A DNA stretch of 64,000 nt from assembly GCA_036522515.1 (NCBI GenBank), contig DATDFQ010000015.1, positions 1 to 64,000 on the forward strand, written 5' to 3'. This stretch comes from Bacteroidota bacterium. Its GTDB lineage: Bacteria; Bacteroidota; Ignavibacteria; UBA10030; SZUA-254. This document shows, one piece after another, positions 39,800 through 51,200 of the stretch (within the stretch, counting starts at the first letter, position 1; each line of letters begins with the position of its first letter). A program made the translations under genes and the position numbers. The notes under the pieces are model-generated. The model had not been told where the DNA came from, searched no databases, and saw nothing but the letters and a program-made list of their open reading frames with translations.

Positions 39800-41032
39800 C
39801 TACTTGAGGAGGGCCAGGACCTCCTGCTGGCGCGGCTCCCCCGGCACGATCACTTCGCGCCCGTTTGAAATATAGACATTGATCTCGCTCCGGATGCCGA
39901 ACTCGTCCAGGAAATAGATTCCGGGCTCGACGGAGAAGGCGGTTCCGGGAATAATGACCCTCTCGTCCCTCGTTTCAAGGTTGTCCAGGTTCGCTCCGCT
40001 CCCGTGCAGGTCCTCCGTGATCGAGTGTCCGGTCCGGTGAATGAACCGGTCGCCGTGTCCGGCCCGGACGATGACCCCCCGCGCCACGTCGTCGACGTCG
40101 CACCCCCTCACCTGCTTCCCCTCGGCGAACGACCGCTTCAAAAAGTCCACCGCCGCGTCCCGGGCCTCCTTCACGATCTTGAAAATCGAAGCATACTTCT
40201 CGGGCACGGTACGCCCAAGGTATCCGACCCAGCAGATGTCGTTGTAGGTGGCGCCCGGCTTGTTCTTCTTGGCCCACAGGTCGAGGAGGACGAAATCCCC
40301 CTCGCGGATCTCGGAGTGGAGTTCGCGGGTCGGCTCGTAATGGGGATTTCCGCTGTTCGCGTTCACGGAACAGTTCGGGGCCTCCGTGCTGACGAGGCCG
40401 CTCTCGCGGAACCGTCCGAGCATGAACTGCTGGACGTCGTACTCCGTCAGGCGTTCCCCCCTCTTGACCGTATCCGCGATGAACATGAACGCTTTCAACG
40501 CGATCGAGTGCATCGACGCCGCCGTGTCGAGCGTGTCGTAATAGGCCTCTTCAGACCACCTCGATTCGAAGTACTGGGTGAGATTCATCGATGACACCAC
40601 TTCCACACCCGTTTTCCTGACCATTTCGACGGTGCCGGCGTCGACTTTCGAGATGTAGGGAATCGCGTTTCCGGGAGAGTACTCCATCGCCACCGTTTTC
40701 AGGCCCGAAAGAATCTTCTTCAGGCCTTCCTCCAGGGATTGCCAGCTCAGGAAAATCACCTTCTCCCCCGGCAGGTGGTCCAGGTTCCAGCGCTCGATGC
40801 TGTGGACGAGCTTCTTCGGTTCGCCGTTTGCCGGAATCAGGTAGAAGAACCTCCGGGTCGTCAGGATGTGCGCCGGAATCCCGAGAATCCGCTGGGCGAA
40901 CTCGTTCCGTTTCCAGAAATCATAAAACAGCCAGCCGTCGATCTTCTGCTCGCGGAGAGCTGATTGGATGGCGCGGATCTTTTCTGCCGCGGCAGGTGTG
41001 ACGCTTTCTTGCGGAGCAGGCATCGGTGTCAT
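39800..41032 (-). CDS. M24 family metallopeptidase (Xaa-Pro aminopeptidase-like)
   Basis: A 410-residue pita-bread-fold peptidase with an N-terminal creatinase-like domain (~residues 15-160) and a C-terminal M24 domain. Candidate metal-site segments: VLLDLWAKKNKPGATYNDICW, HRTGHSITEDLHG, FSVEPGIYFLDEFGIRSEINVYI. Some positions differ from the strict aminopeptidase P pattern, so dipeptidase or another specificity is possible. ATG 41032 has a promoter 30 bases upstream that directly abuts the groEL terminator. No signal peptide, so cytoplasmic. Confidence 0.88.
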   Translation of the reverse strand: MTPMPAPQESVTPAAAEKIRAIQSALREQKIDGWLFYDFWKRNEFAQRILGIPAHILTTRRFFYLIPANGEPKKLVHSIERWNLDHLPGEKVIFLSWQSLEEGLKKILSGLKTVAMEYSPGNAIPYISKVDAGTVEMVRKTGVEVVSSMNLTQYFESRWSEEAYYDTLDTAASMHSIALKAFMFIADTVKRGERLTEYDVQQFMLGRFRESGLVSTEAPNCSVNANSGNPHYEPTRELHSEIREGDFVLLDLWAKKNKPGATYNDICWVGYLGRTVPEKYASIFKIVKEARDAAVDFLKRSFAEGKQVRGCDVDDVARGVIVRAGHGDRFIHRTGHSITEDLHGSGANLDNLETRDERVIIPGTAFSVEPGIYFLDEFGIRSEINVYISNGREVIVPGEPRQQEVLALLK

Positions 41033-41062
41033 GCGGGTTGATCGTGGTTGTCGGGTCCGGTC

Positions 41063-41091
41063 AATATACGCACGGCCCGGCGTAAAATCAA
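41063..41091 (-). promoter_or_regulatory. sigma70-type promoter of the M24 peptidase gene
   Basis: Minus strand TTGATT (41091-41086), 17 bases, TATATT (41068-41063). The -35 box overlaps the last T of the groEL terminator tail. Confidence 0.55.
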
Positions 41092-41130
41092 TAAAAAACC
41101 CCCGGCATCGGTTGAGGCCGGGGGTTTCGG
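41091..41130 (-). terminator. intrinsic terminator of groES-groEL
   Basis: On the minus strand AAACCCCCGGC, a ten-base loop and GCCGGGGGTTTTTTATT form a strong GC hairpin with a T-run, about 30 bases after the groEL stop. Confidence 0.9.
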
Positions 41131-41161
41131 TACTGTTCGAAGAGCGGGCTCTTCGAGGAGC

Positions 41162-42820
<1,659 letters not shown>

Positions 42821-42857
42821 TTAGTTTTTTAGAATTATTGTTTTCTGATGGGTGTGA

Positions 42858-43142
42858 TTACACGATGCCGAAAATGTCGGCTTCCCTCATGATCAGGTAT
42901 TCCTTGTCGTTGAGGGTGACTTCGGTGCCGGAATACTTGCCGTACAGAACCTTGTCTCCGACTTTCAGGTCGACAGGAACGACTTTTCCGTCATCCGCCC
43001 GCCTGCCCGGCCCGATCGCGATGATTTCGCCCACGACAGGCTTTTCCTTTGCCGTATCGGGAAGAATGATGCCGCCCTTTGTCTTCTCTTCCGCAGGGGC
43101 GGGTTTGACAACGACGCGATCTCCTAATGGCTTGATGTTCAT
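42858..43142 (-). CDS. groES: co-chaperonin GroES
   Basis: A 94-residue lid protein of the GroEL chamber. Seen: [32 protein letters not shown] with the mobile loop, [16 protein letters not shown] and [16 protein letters not shown] strong ribosome-binding site AAGGAGATAGAGCA precedes ATG 43142, one of the few textbook sites in the window. It forms an operon with groEL. Confidence 0.98.
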   Translation of the reverse strand: MNIKPLGDRVVVKPAPAEEKTKGGIILPDTAKEKPVVGEIIAIGPGRRADDGKVVPVDLKVGDKVLYGKYSGTEVTLNDKEYLIMREADIFGIV

Positions 43143-43243
43143 TGCTCTATCTCCTTAAAATAAGGTATCAGGTGTTTATGGATTTACATTGATGTGAGAG
43201 ACCTCGCAACAACAGAATGGCACTCCACCGACGTAGCGGGGTA

Positions 43244-43272
43244 AATATACACATTTCTAACAAAGAAATCAA
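43244..43272 (-). promoter_or_regulatory. sigma70-type promoter of groES-groEL
   Basis: Minus strand TTGATT (43272-43267), 17 bases, TATATT (43249-43244), followed by a leader of about 100 bases. No CIRCE inverted repeat (TTAGCACTC-N9-GAGTGCTAA) is present between it and the start. Confidence 0.6.
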
Positions 43273-43343
43273 GTTTTCGGGTTCCCGCCGGGCAGGGGGA
43301 AAGGCGTGCCTGGCCCGTTCCGAAGGGTGGAACCGGAACCCGG

Positions 43344-44063
43344 TCAGGGGGCGGGATTCCTCCCGGGACCGGGTTTCGCTGGGGCTCCGGCAACGACGAT
43401 CACGAACTCGCCGCGGACCGTATGATGGAGGAAGTGTTCCAGGACCTCGCCGGCGCTGCCCCGGACGACCTCCTCGAATTTCTTGGTCAGCTCGCGGGCG
43501 ACCGAGATTTCGCGCTCCCCCAGCGTCTCCCGGAGTTCCCGGAGCGTTTTCAAAAGCCGGTGGGGGGATTCGTAGAGGATGATCGTGCCCTCCTCTTCGC
43601 GGAGGAGTCCGAGCCTGGTCTTTCTCCCTTTTTTCACCGGAAGAAAACCCTCGAAGGCGAACCGCGGAGACGGAAGCCCGCTGACGATGAGAGCGGGCAG
43701 CAGGGCAGACGCCCCCGGCACGGTTTTCACCGGGATCCCGGCCTCGAGCGCGGAGGAGACTACTCTGAAGGCGGGATCGGAGATCCCGGGCGTGCCCGCA
43801 TCGGAGACGAGCGCGATCGACGACCCGGACCGGAGTTTGGAAAGAAGCTCCGGAGCGCGGCGGGCTTCGTTATAACTGTAGTAACTGATGAGAGGTTTTC
43901 GGATTCCGTAATGGTCGAGGAGGATTCTCGTGGTGCGCGTGTCTTCCGCAGCGATCAGGTCCACTTCCGAGAGGGTGCGCACCGCACGGATCGAGATATC
44001 CTCGAGGTTCCCGATCGGGGTGCTGACGATGTAGAGGGTGCCCTTCTGAACCGGCGGGTTCAT
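43344..44063 (-). CDS. rsmI: 16S rRNA (cytidine1402-2'-O)-methyltransferase
   Basis: A 239-residue SAM-dependent methyltransferase of the tetrapyrrole-methylase fold. Seen: GTLYIVSTPIGNLEDISIRAVRTL, LIAAEDTRTTRILL, SDAGTPGISDPAF and FEGFLPVKKGRKTRL. Methylates C1402 in the ribosomal P site. Starts 13 bases after nadE; both are transcribed from the nadE promoter. Confidence 0.95.
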   Translation of the reverse strand: MNPPVQKGTLYIVSTPIGNLEDISIRAVRTLSEVDLIAAEDTRTTRILLDHYGIRKPLISYYSYNEARRAPELLSKLRSGSSIALVSDAGTPGISDPAFRVVSSALEAGIPVKTVPGASALLPALIVSGLPSPRFAFEGFLPVKKGRKTRLGLLREEEGTIILYESPHRLLKTLRELRETLGEREISVARELTKKFEEVVRGSAGEVLEHFLHHTVRGEFVIVVAGAPAKPGPGRNPAP

Positions 44064-44076
44064 GTCCGGGGGATGT

Positions 44077-44919
44077 TCAGGTCCCCCAATCGCGGGAATA
44101 GCGGAAATCGACGTTGACGGTGCGGTGGGAGATTTTTGCGATGACCGGGGGCCTCCGCTTGAACTGGTTCCTGCGGACGAGCTCCCGGACCTTTAGAATG
44201 AAGTTCTTCTCGAACCCGAGCTCGATCAATTCGGGGTCGGTCCGCCGTTCGTCCACCATGCAGTAGAGGAGGCGGTCGGCCAGCTTGTACGAAAACCCGA
44301 GCTCGGTTTCGTCGGTCTGGCCTTCCCAGAGGTCGGCGGTGGGCTTCTTCCCGATGATATCCGCCGGAACCCCCGCCTCTTCGGCGAGCTGCCATACCTG
44401 GGTCTTGTACAGATCGCCGATCGGATTCAGCGCGCAGGCGGTGTCACCGAACTGGGTGCCGTAGCCGAGCAGGATTTCGGACTTGTTGCTGGTTCCGATG
44501 ACGAGAGCGGATTCCCGGGCGGAGCGGTCGTAGAGGACGATCATCCGTTGGCGCGCCATTACGTTTCCTTTTCGCACGTTGTCCATCCCGTTGCCCGAGT
44601 GAAAGAAGGGCTCGACCATGGGGGTGATATCGACGGTTTCAGTCCGGACGCCCGCCTGCAGGGCCACCCTTGCGGCGTCCGCCGCGCTCGCCGGACTGCT
44701 TGTCCTGTAGGGAAGGAGAAGCGCCGTCACGTTATCTTTCCCCAGCGCCTCCGCCGCAAGGAGCGTGACAAGAGCCGAATCGACCCCTCCCGAGAGGCCC
44801 ACAATTCCCCTTGAAAACCCCGCATTCCGGACCTCGTCGCGGATGAACTGAACCAGCATTTCCCGCACGATTCGGGGAGGAAGCTTCAAATCCGGAGCGC
44901 CGATACCCGATGTGTCCAT
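44077..44919 (-). CDS. nadE: NH3-dependent NAD+ synthetase
   Basis: A 280-residue enzyme amidating nicotinic acid adenine dinucleotide. The PP-loop LSGGVDSAL is at residues ~42-50, with GTSNKSEILLGYGTQFGD and KTQVWQLAEEAGVP further on. The short length without a glutaminase domain indicates the ammonia-dependent form. The family's N-terminal helix (LKLPPRIVREMLVQFIRDEV) starts by residue 11, so ATG 44919 is probably the true start. That codon lies only five bases after a -10 box, implying a leaderless or nearly leaderless message. Confidence 0.95.
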   Translation of the reverse strand: MDTSGIGAPDLKLPPRIVREMLVQFIRDEVRNAGFSRGIVGLSGGVDSALVTLLAAEALGKDNVTALLLPYRTSSPASAADAARVALQAGVRTETVDITPMVEPFFHSGNGMDNVRKGNVMARQRMIVLYDRSARESALVIGTSNKSEILLGYGTQFGDTACALNPIGDLYKTQVWQLAEEAGVPADIIGKKPTADLWEGQTDETELGFSYKLADRLLYCMVDERRTDPELIELGFEKNFILKVRELVRRNQFKRRPPVIAKISHRTVNVDFRYSRDWGT

Positions 44920-44924
44920 TTGAA

Positions 44925-44953
44925 AAGATAGTGAAAACAGGCGACCAATTCAA
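44925..44953 (-). promoter_or_regulatory. promoter of nadE with probable leaderless start
   Basis: Minus strand TTGAAT (44953-44948), 17 bases, TATCTT (44930-44925). Only five bases separate the -10 box from ATG 44919, so transcription should start at or next to the initiation codon. Confidence 0.55.
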
Positions 44954-44983
44954 ATTATCCTCCCCCCGGGGAGCGGTAAACCC

Positions 44984-45012
44984 TTGACTTTAGGAGTAAA
45001 GATTGGTAAGTT
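44984..45012 (+). promoter_or_regulatory. sigma70-type promoter of the subtilase gene
   Basis: TTGACT (44984-44989), 17 bases, TAAGTT (45007-45012), about 50 bases before ATG 45063. Divergent from the nadE promoter with 30 bases between the -35 boxes. Confidence 0.55.
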
Positions 45013-45062
45013 TTTATGGGAGGGACGTCGCGATCAGGCATCTCTCATTATTCGGGGCATCA

Positions 45063-48000
45063 ATGAAATCTCTACTGTTCTGCATTCTGTTCGGTGTTTC
45101 GGCCGCCGCAGCACAGGCTCCACTCGGGAACCTCCTCGCCAAACGATATCCCTCCTTGCCCGGCTCCGAGCAGACTCTCGTCCTGATCACGTTCAGGGAC
45201 AAGGGGAACATGAAGCTGGAGAATTTCCGGGGTCCGCAGTCGCTTCTTTCGGAGCGCTCGATCAGAAGAAGGCTCAAGGTGCGCGACGCCGCCCATGTCG
45301 TGGACGTGCAGGATCTTCCGCTCGAGCAGCAATACGTCCGCGCGGTCACCGCGAGAGTCGCAGCGATCCGCCATCAGCTCAAGTGGTTTAACGGCGTGAG
45401 CGCCATGGCCACGAAAGCGCAGATCGACGAAGTGCGGAAACTTCCGTTTGTCGCGGAAGTCGAGCTCCTCGGCAGATGGCGCACCCGGCCGGGGGATGAG
45501 CAGCCGGAACCCCTCAAGGACTCCCCCTCGACACGCGCCCCCGCGGGAACAACCACGTTCGATTACGGCACTTCGTTCACTCAAGTCAACCTGAGCAACA
45601 TCCCCGCCGCCCATGATATGGGATTCTTCGGGCAGGGTGTCGTCATCGGCGTCTTCGATAACGGCTTCCGCAACCTGGCGCACCAGGCCTTCGATTCGAT
45701 CCATATCATCGCGACATACGATTTTGTCGACCACAAGGTCTCCGTCGTGCCCAATAACCCGGCCACCAGCTTCGGATCGCACGGAGTCTGGACCCTTTCG
45801 ACGATCGGCGGGTTCAGGCCGGGCAACCTGATCGGTCCGGCATTCAAGGCGGATTTCATTCTGGCGAGAACCGAAAATGATTCGAGCGAAACGCCGATCG
45901 AGGAGGATAACTGGGCTGCCGCGATCCAGTGGGCCGACAGTATCGGGGTGGACGTCACGAGCACCTCGCTCGGCTACACGACGTTCGACGCTCCCTACAC
46001 GAACCTCACCTGGCAGGATATGAACGGCCATACGGCCTTGATCACCAATGCGGCGGACCGGGCGGTCGGCCTTGGGATCGTCGTCGTGAATTCTGCAGGA
46101 AATTCAGGCTTCAATGCGACGCAAAACACGCTGGTCACCCCCGCGGACGGGGATAGCGTGATCGCCGCGGGCGCTCTCACTTCCACGGGAGCAAGGGCCT
46201 CCTTCAGCTCCGTCGGCCCGACCACCGACATCCCCCCCCGGATTAAGCCAGACGTCATGGCGATGGGCTCCGGCGTCAAGGCGGCAAGCGCGACCGATAC
46301 CGTCGGTTATGTGAGTGTGAGCGGAACCTCGTTCGCCTGCCCGCTTACCGCCGGAGTGGCAGCGCTGATCCTCTGCGCCGATCCCCTCCTGACGCCGATG
46401 GAAGTCCGCGATGCGATGCGCCAGACAGCCAGCAACGTCTGTTCCCCCAACAACCTCGTGGGCTGGGGTACGCTCGACGCGGCCGCGGCGATCAATTTCA
46501 CAAGCGGGCTCAACCAGGGGAGCATCGCCGGATCCGTGTTCGAAGATTTGAACGGGAGCGGGTTCAGGGATGCCGGTGAGCCGGGGCTCGCCGGGTTCAA
46601 GGTCAAGCTGACCTGCACGGTGGTCGAGTCCACTCTCACCGACGGCACCGGTGCGTATATCTTCGAAGACCTTCCCTCCGGCCCCTATACCGTCACCGAA
46701 CCGAGGCCGGCGGGCTGGATCGGGATGCTTCCACCCTCCGGAGTCTACAACGTCACGCTCGACAGCGTCAACAACTCCATCACCGGGAGAGATTTCGGAC
46801 TCTTTCACGGAGGAATCGTCCGCGGGACAAAATTCAACGACGTCAACAAGAACGGATCGCGCGACAGCGGAGAGGCCGTCCTTGCGGGGTGGGTGATCAA
46901 GGCGAGCGGCCCCGAGCCGCACCGGGCGACCACCGACTCCTCCGGGAATTACATTCTCACGGGACTGGGGCCGGGGACCTTCGCGGTTCAGGAGAGCCTG
47001 AAGACGGACTGGTTCCAGACGCTTCCCGGGGGAAACGGCTCGTACAGCGTCACGACGCGAAGCGGGCTCGACACTTCCATGCTCGATTTTGGAAACTATT
47101 ATGCTCCGCCCAACGGCTACCCCGTGGACGGCAGTTGGAACCTCCTCTCGCTTCCGACCGACGTATCCGATCATTCCAAGATGGCGATCTACCCGACGGC
47201 GATTTCGAGGGCTTTTGCCTACTCGCCGACGGACGGGTATTGGGTGGCAGACCCGATTCCGAACGGCATCGGCTACTGGCTGAAGTTTTCGGGGCCCGGT
47301 TATGTTCCGATTCCGGGGCATGCGAGAACCTCGGACTCGGTCGCCATCAGCCCCGGGTGGAATCTGATCGGCTCACTCTCGGATCCCATCGCGGCCGCGT
47401 CGGTTCTGGAGGCTCCAGGAGGTCTTCTTACCTCCCCCTTCTTTTCCTATCGGGGGAGTTACTTTCTCGACGATACGCTCCGTCCGCACGAAGGATATTT
47501 CGTGAAGGCGAACGGGACGGGCAAAATCTATCTCAACTCCGCCCCCGTTGCATTTGCCGGCGCGGCCGGCGCGCATGACATCGGCTCGCTGAAGCACGAC
47601 CTCGGGGAGGAAGCGAGCAGCATCACGTTGAAAGATTCCAGGGGACGCATCCAGGCGCTTTATTTTGGATTTGCCCGGGTCCTGAGCGATCACCGCGGAT
47701 CGTTCGAGCTCCCCCCCATCCCTCCGGAGGAAGCGTTCGACGCGAGATTTTCCGACGGGACCCTGGCGTGGATACCGCGCGCGAATGACCCACAGGCCGG
47801 GACGCTGATCGAGATCAGGAGCAACGCGTATCCGCTCGAGATCTCGTGGCACCTCGCCGCCGGTGAAGGCGGGTATGGGCTGTCGGAGGGTGGATCCCGC
47901 CGGAGGGTGGATCTTTTGCCCGGCGGACACCTCACGGTGAGCAATTCCGAGGCAAAGGTTCTCCGGCTCACAAGCTCGGGTGGGGGAAATTCGCGCGCCC

Positions 48001-48299
48001 TTCCGAAGGAATACGGACTGAGCCAGAATTACCCAAACCCGTTCAACCCGACAACCTTCATCGCGTACCAGCTTCCGGCCGACGGAAATGTGACGCTCGA
48101 GATTTTCAATCTGATCGGTCAACGGGTGCGCCTCCTCCTCGACCGGGCCGAGCGGGCGGGAACCTACACGGCGGAATGGGATGGACGGTCAACGGAGGGA
48201 GTCGATCTGGCGGGCGGCATCTACCTCGTCAAGTTGACGGTGAGCTCCGGCGGTAAACAGCTCTTCACCTCCACGAAGAAAACCGTCCTGATGAGATGA
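45063..48299 (+). CDS. T9SS-exported S8 (subtilisin-like) serine protease with SdrD-like repeats
   Basis: A 1078-residue protein from ATG 45063, which begins a signal peptide (SLLFCILFGVSAAAAQ); the earlier in-frame TTG lies inside the promoter. A propeptide-like region is followed by the subtilase domain (~170-480) with Asp199 (VIGVFDNGF), His240 (FGSHGVWTL), Asn347 (NSAGNSG) and Ser423 (SGTSFACP). Next come two SdrD-B/prealbumin-like repeats (GSVFEDLNGSGFRDAGEPGLAG; GTKFNDVNKNGSRDSGEAVLAG), the shared SGWN-type module from ~690, and a T9SS sorting domain (LSQNYPNPFNPTTF). An active extracellular protease is expected. The stop overlaps the next gene's ATG. Confidence 0.93.
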   Translation: MKSLLFCILFGVSAAAAQAPLGNLLAKRYPSLPGSEQTLVLITFRDKGNMKLENFRGPQSLLSERSIRRRLKVRDAAHVVDVQDLPLEQQYVRAVTARVAAIRHQLKWFNGVSAMATKAQIDEVRKLPFVAEVELLGRWRTRPGDEQPEPLKDSPSTRAPAGTTTFDYGTSFTQVNLSNIPAAHDMGFFGQGVVIGVFDNGFRNLAHQAFDSIHIIATYDFVDHKVSVVPNNPATSFGSHGVWTLSTIGGFRPGNLIGPAFKADFILARTENDSSETPIEEDNWAAAIQWADSIGVDVTSTSLGYTTFDAPYTNLTWQDMNGHTALITNAADRAVGLGIVVVNSAGNSGFNATQNTLVTPADGDSVIAAGALTSTGARASFSSVGPTTDIPPRIKPDVMAMGSGVKAASATDTVGYVSVSGTSFACPLTAGVAALILCADPLLTPMEVRDAMRQTASNVCSPNNLVGWGTLDAAAAINFTSGLNQGSIAGSVFEDLNGSGFRDAGEPGLAGFKVKLTCTVVESTLTDGTGAYIFEDLPSGPYTVTEPRPAGWIGMLPPSGVYNVTLDSVNNSITGRDFGLFHGGIVRGTKFNDVNKNGSRDSGEAVLAGWVIKASGPEPHRATTDSSGNYILTGLGPGTFAVQESLKTDWFQTLPGGNGSYSVTTRSGLDTSMLDFGNYYAPPNGYPVDGSWNLLSLPTDVSDHSKMAIYPTAISRAFAYSPTDGYWVADPIPNGIGYWLKFSGPGYVPIPGHARTSDSVAISPGWNLIGSLSDPIAAASVLEAPGGLLTSPFFSYRGSYFLDDTLRPHEGYFVKANGTGKIYLNSAPVAFAGAAGAHDIGSLKHDLGEEASSITLKDSRGRIQALYFGFARVLSDHRGSFELPPIPPEEAFDARFSDGTLAWIPRANDPQAGTLIEIRSNAYPLEISWHLAAGEGGYGLSEGGSRRRVDLLPGGHLTVSNSEAKVLRLTSSGGGNSRALPKEYGLSQNYPNPFNPTTFIAYQLPADGNVTLEIFNLIGQRVRLLLDRAERAGTYTAEWDGRSTEGVDLAGGIYLVKLTVSSGGKQLFTSTKKTVLMR

Positions 48300-51200
48300 G
48301 GGACCTCTACCGGTTTTTCCGGTTCATGGCCGGACTCCATCTCCTCCTCCTTTCCCCCCCCGCCGCCCAGCCGTGGAGAGCGAATATCGCGGAGAACGAA
48401 ACTAATTTTTACAAGATACGCGAGGCGTTCAACAAGTACTGGTCGGCGGGTCACTTCGACATCCGCGGACCCGAGGAACGAAAACCATGGATCCCGTTCA
48501 AGCGCTGGGAGTGGTTCATGGAACCCCGGGTCTATCCGACGGGAGAATTGCCCTCTCCGGGCATCCTTCAAAAGACGATGAAGCGATACCGGGCGGGCCT
48601 CTCCGTTCAGGCCCCGCAGGCGGGCAACTGGACTCAGCTCGGGCCTGCCGTGATTCCTTCGAACGGCGGGGGCGAGGGAAGGGTGAACGTCATCGCGTTC
48701 GACCCCTCGAACCCGGCCACAATCTGGGCCGGAACGGCATCGGGAGGGTTATGGAAGTCGACGAACTCCGGCTCTTCCTGGTCCACGGGCACCGACCAGT
48801 TCGGGACGCTCGGCATTTCTTCGATCGCCTTCGATCCGACCAACTCCGGCACCATGTACGTCGCCACGGGGGACGCGGACGGGCTCGACACCTACAGCAT
48901 GGGAGTCCTGAAATCGACGGACGGCGGCGCATCCTGGAACGCGACCGGTCTGAGCTGGACGACATCGATGGGATACAGCATCTATTCCATCATCGCCGAT
49001 CCCGCCGATCCGAACATCCTCCTTGCTGCGGGCCGTCAGGGAATTTTTCGCACCTCGGACGCGGGGAGCAACTGGTCGATCGTGGCCTCGGGCAATTTCA
49101 AGGACCTTGAGGTAGACCCTTCCGATCCGGCCGTCTGGTACGCGGCGAGATACTCATACGGCATCTACAAGTCCACCAACACCGGCGCCTCCTTCACGCA
49201 ATTGACCAGCGGTTTGCCGACAAGCGGCTTCTACCGCGTTGCAGTCGCGCTCGCGCCTTCCCAGAGCTCGACCCTCTATGCCCTCTACGTCAATGCGAAT
49301 TCCGGATTCTACGGGCTTTACGCATCGACGAATTCGGGCGCGAACTGGTCGCTGCAATCCAACTCCCCCCAGATTCTGTCATGGGATACATCCGGTCCCA
49401 ACGACGGCCAGGGGTTTTACGACCTTGTTCTACAGGTCGCGCCCGACAACCCCTCGACGGTGTACGTCGGCGGCATCAACCTCTGGAGATCGACTTCGGG
49501 CGGAACAAGCTGGACCTGGCTGACGAACTGGTACACCGGAACCCCGCGCCCGTACATCCATGCCGACCAGCACGCCTTCGCGTTTCTTCCAGGCGTCCCA
49601 TCGACCCTCTTCGCGGGAAACGACGGGGGAATCTTTCTCTCCACGAATTCGGGGGCGAGCTGGACGGACCGCAGCGCGGGGATCGCCGCGACGCAGTTCT
49701 ACCGGCTGGGCGGGTCCGCGACGAACCCCAACCGCATACTGGCCGGCGCGCAGGATAACGGAACCGACCGCTATCTCACCGGTGCATGGACGCAGGTGCT
49801 GGGCGGGGACGGAATGGAGGCGATCGTCGATTACTCGAACGAGAATATCGGTTATGGCGAATATTATTACGGGGACATCTATAAGTCGATGAACGGAGGC
49901 AGCTCGTTCACATCGATCGCCGGCGGAATTCCCGACACCGGCGGCTGGGTGACGCCCTTCGTCATCAATCCCCTGAATCCGAAGTCGCTCTATGTGGCCG
50001 AAGACGGGGTCTACAAGACGACCAACCGCGGCTCCTCCTGGACCACGCTGAAGAGCTCCCTCGGCGGCACGCCGCTGGTGTCGCTCACGATCGGCGTGTC
50101 GGACACGAATACTCTCTATGCCGCGACGGGATCGCATGTGTGGGTCTCCGGCAACGGCGGGACGGTCTGGAGCGAGATCACCTCCGGCCTGCCCACGGCG
50201 AGCGCGGCGGTGACCTACCTCGCCGCCGATCCCTCAAACGCTGCGATCGCCTATGCGACGTTCTCCGGATACGGAAACCAGAAGGTTTACAGAACGACCA
50301 ATTCCGGATCGAGCTGGACGAATCGCTCGACGGGCCTCCCCGCAATTCCGGTCAACTGCATCACGATCAACTCAGCGGTCCCCTCCCAGCTCTACGCGGG
50401 GACGGATGCCGGCGTCTACTATTCCGAGAACGGCGGCTCATCCTGGAACCCCTTCTCTTCGGGCCTTCCCGACGTGATCGTGAATGAACTCGAGATACAG
50501 CAATCGGCCCAAAAACTGCGCGCCGCGACATACGGGCGCGGACTCTGGGAAACGCCTCTCGCCCTCCAGGTCGTCGGATCGATCTCGGGGATGAAATTTC
50601 AGGACATCAACGGCAACGGAGTGAAAGAGCTCCCGGACACCGGCCTCGCCGGATGGACGATCAGCATAACATTCGCTTCTCCCCCGAACACGGTCACCAC
50701 CACGACCGACCCCGCGGGAATCTACACATTTCAGGGCCTTGACCCGGGCATTTATACGGTGACGGAAGTCGCCCAAGCCGGATGGACTCAGACCTTTCCC
50801 GTTTCCCCCAACCTCTACACGATTAATCTCAATCCGGGGAGCGACACTTCGGGGTTCGACTTCGGAAACTTCCTGCAGCCCGCCTCCGTCTCGGGGACGG
50901 TGTACGAGGATCTCAACGGCGACAGCGCGAAGGGGGGCGCCGAACAGGGACTTCCGAACTGGAGGGTGAAAATCTCAGGAGGAGCCAACGATTCGGTTCT
51001 TACAGACTCTGCAGGAAACTACTCGTTTTCCAACCTCGCCCCCGGCTCCTACACGGTGAGCGAAGCGCTTCAGGCCGGGTGGCACCGGACACAACCTGCC
51101 GCCGGTTCGTACACGGTCTCGCTTTCCGGGGGATCCAATCTTACGGGAAAGGACTTCGGAAATTACAGGTTCGGGAGTATCGGCGGATTGAAGTTCAACG

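Noticed and set aside
43143-43272. CIRCE operator upstream of groES
   Set aside because: Only a lone GAGTGCC-like half resembles it; the inverted TTAGCACTC-N9-GAGTGCTAA arrangement is missing.
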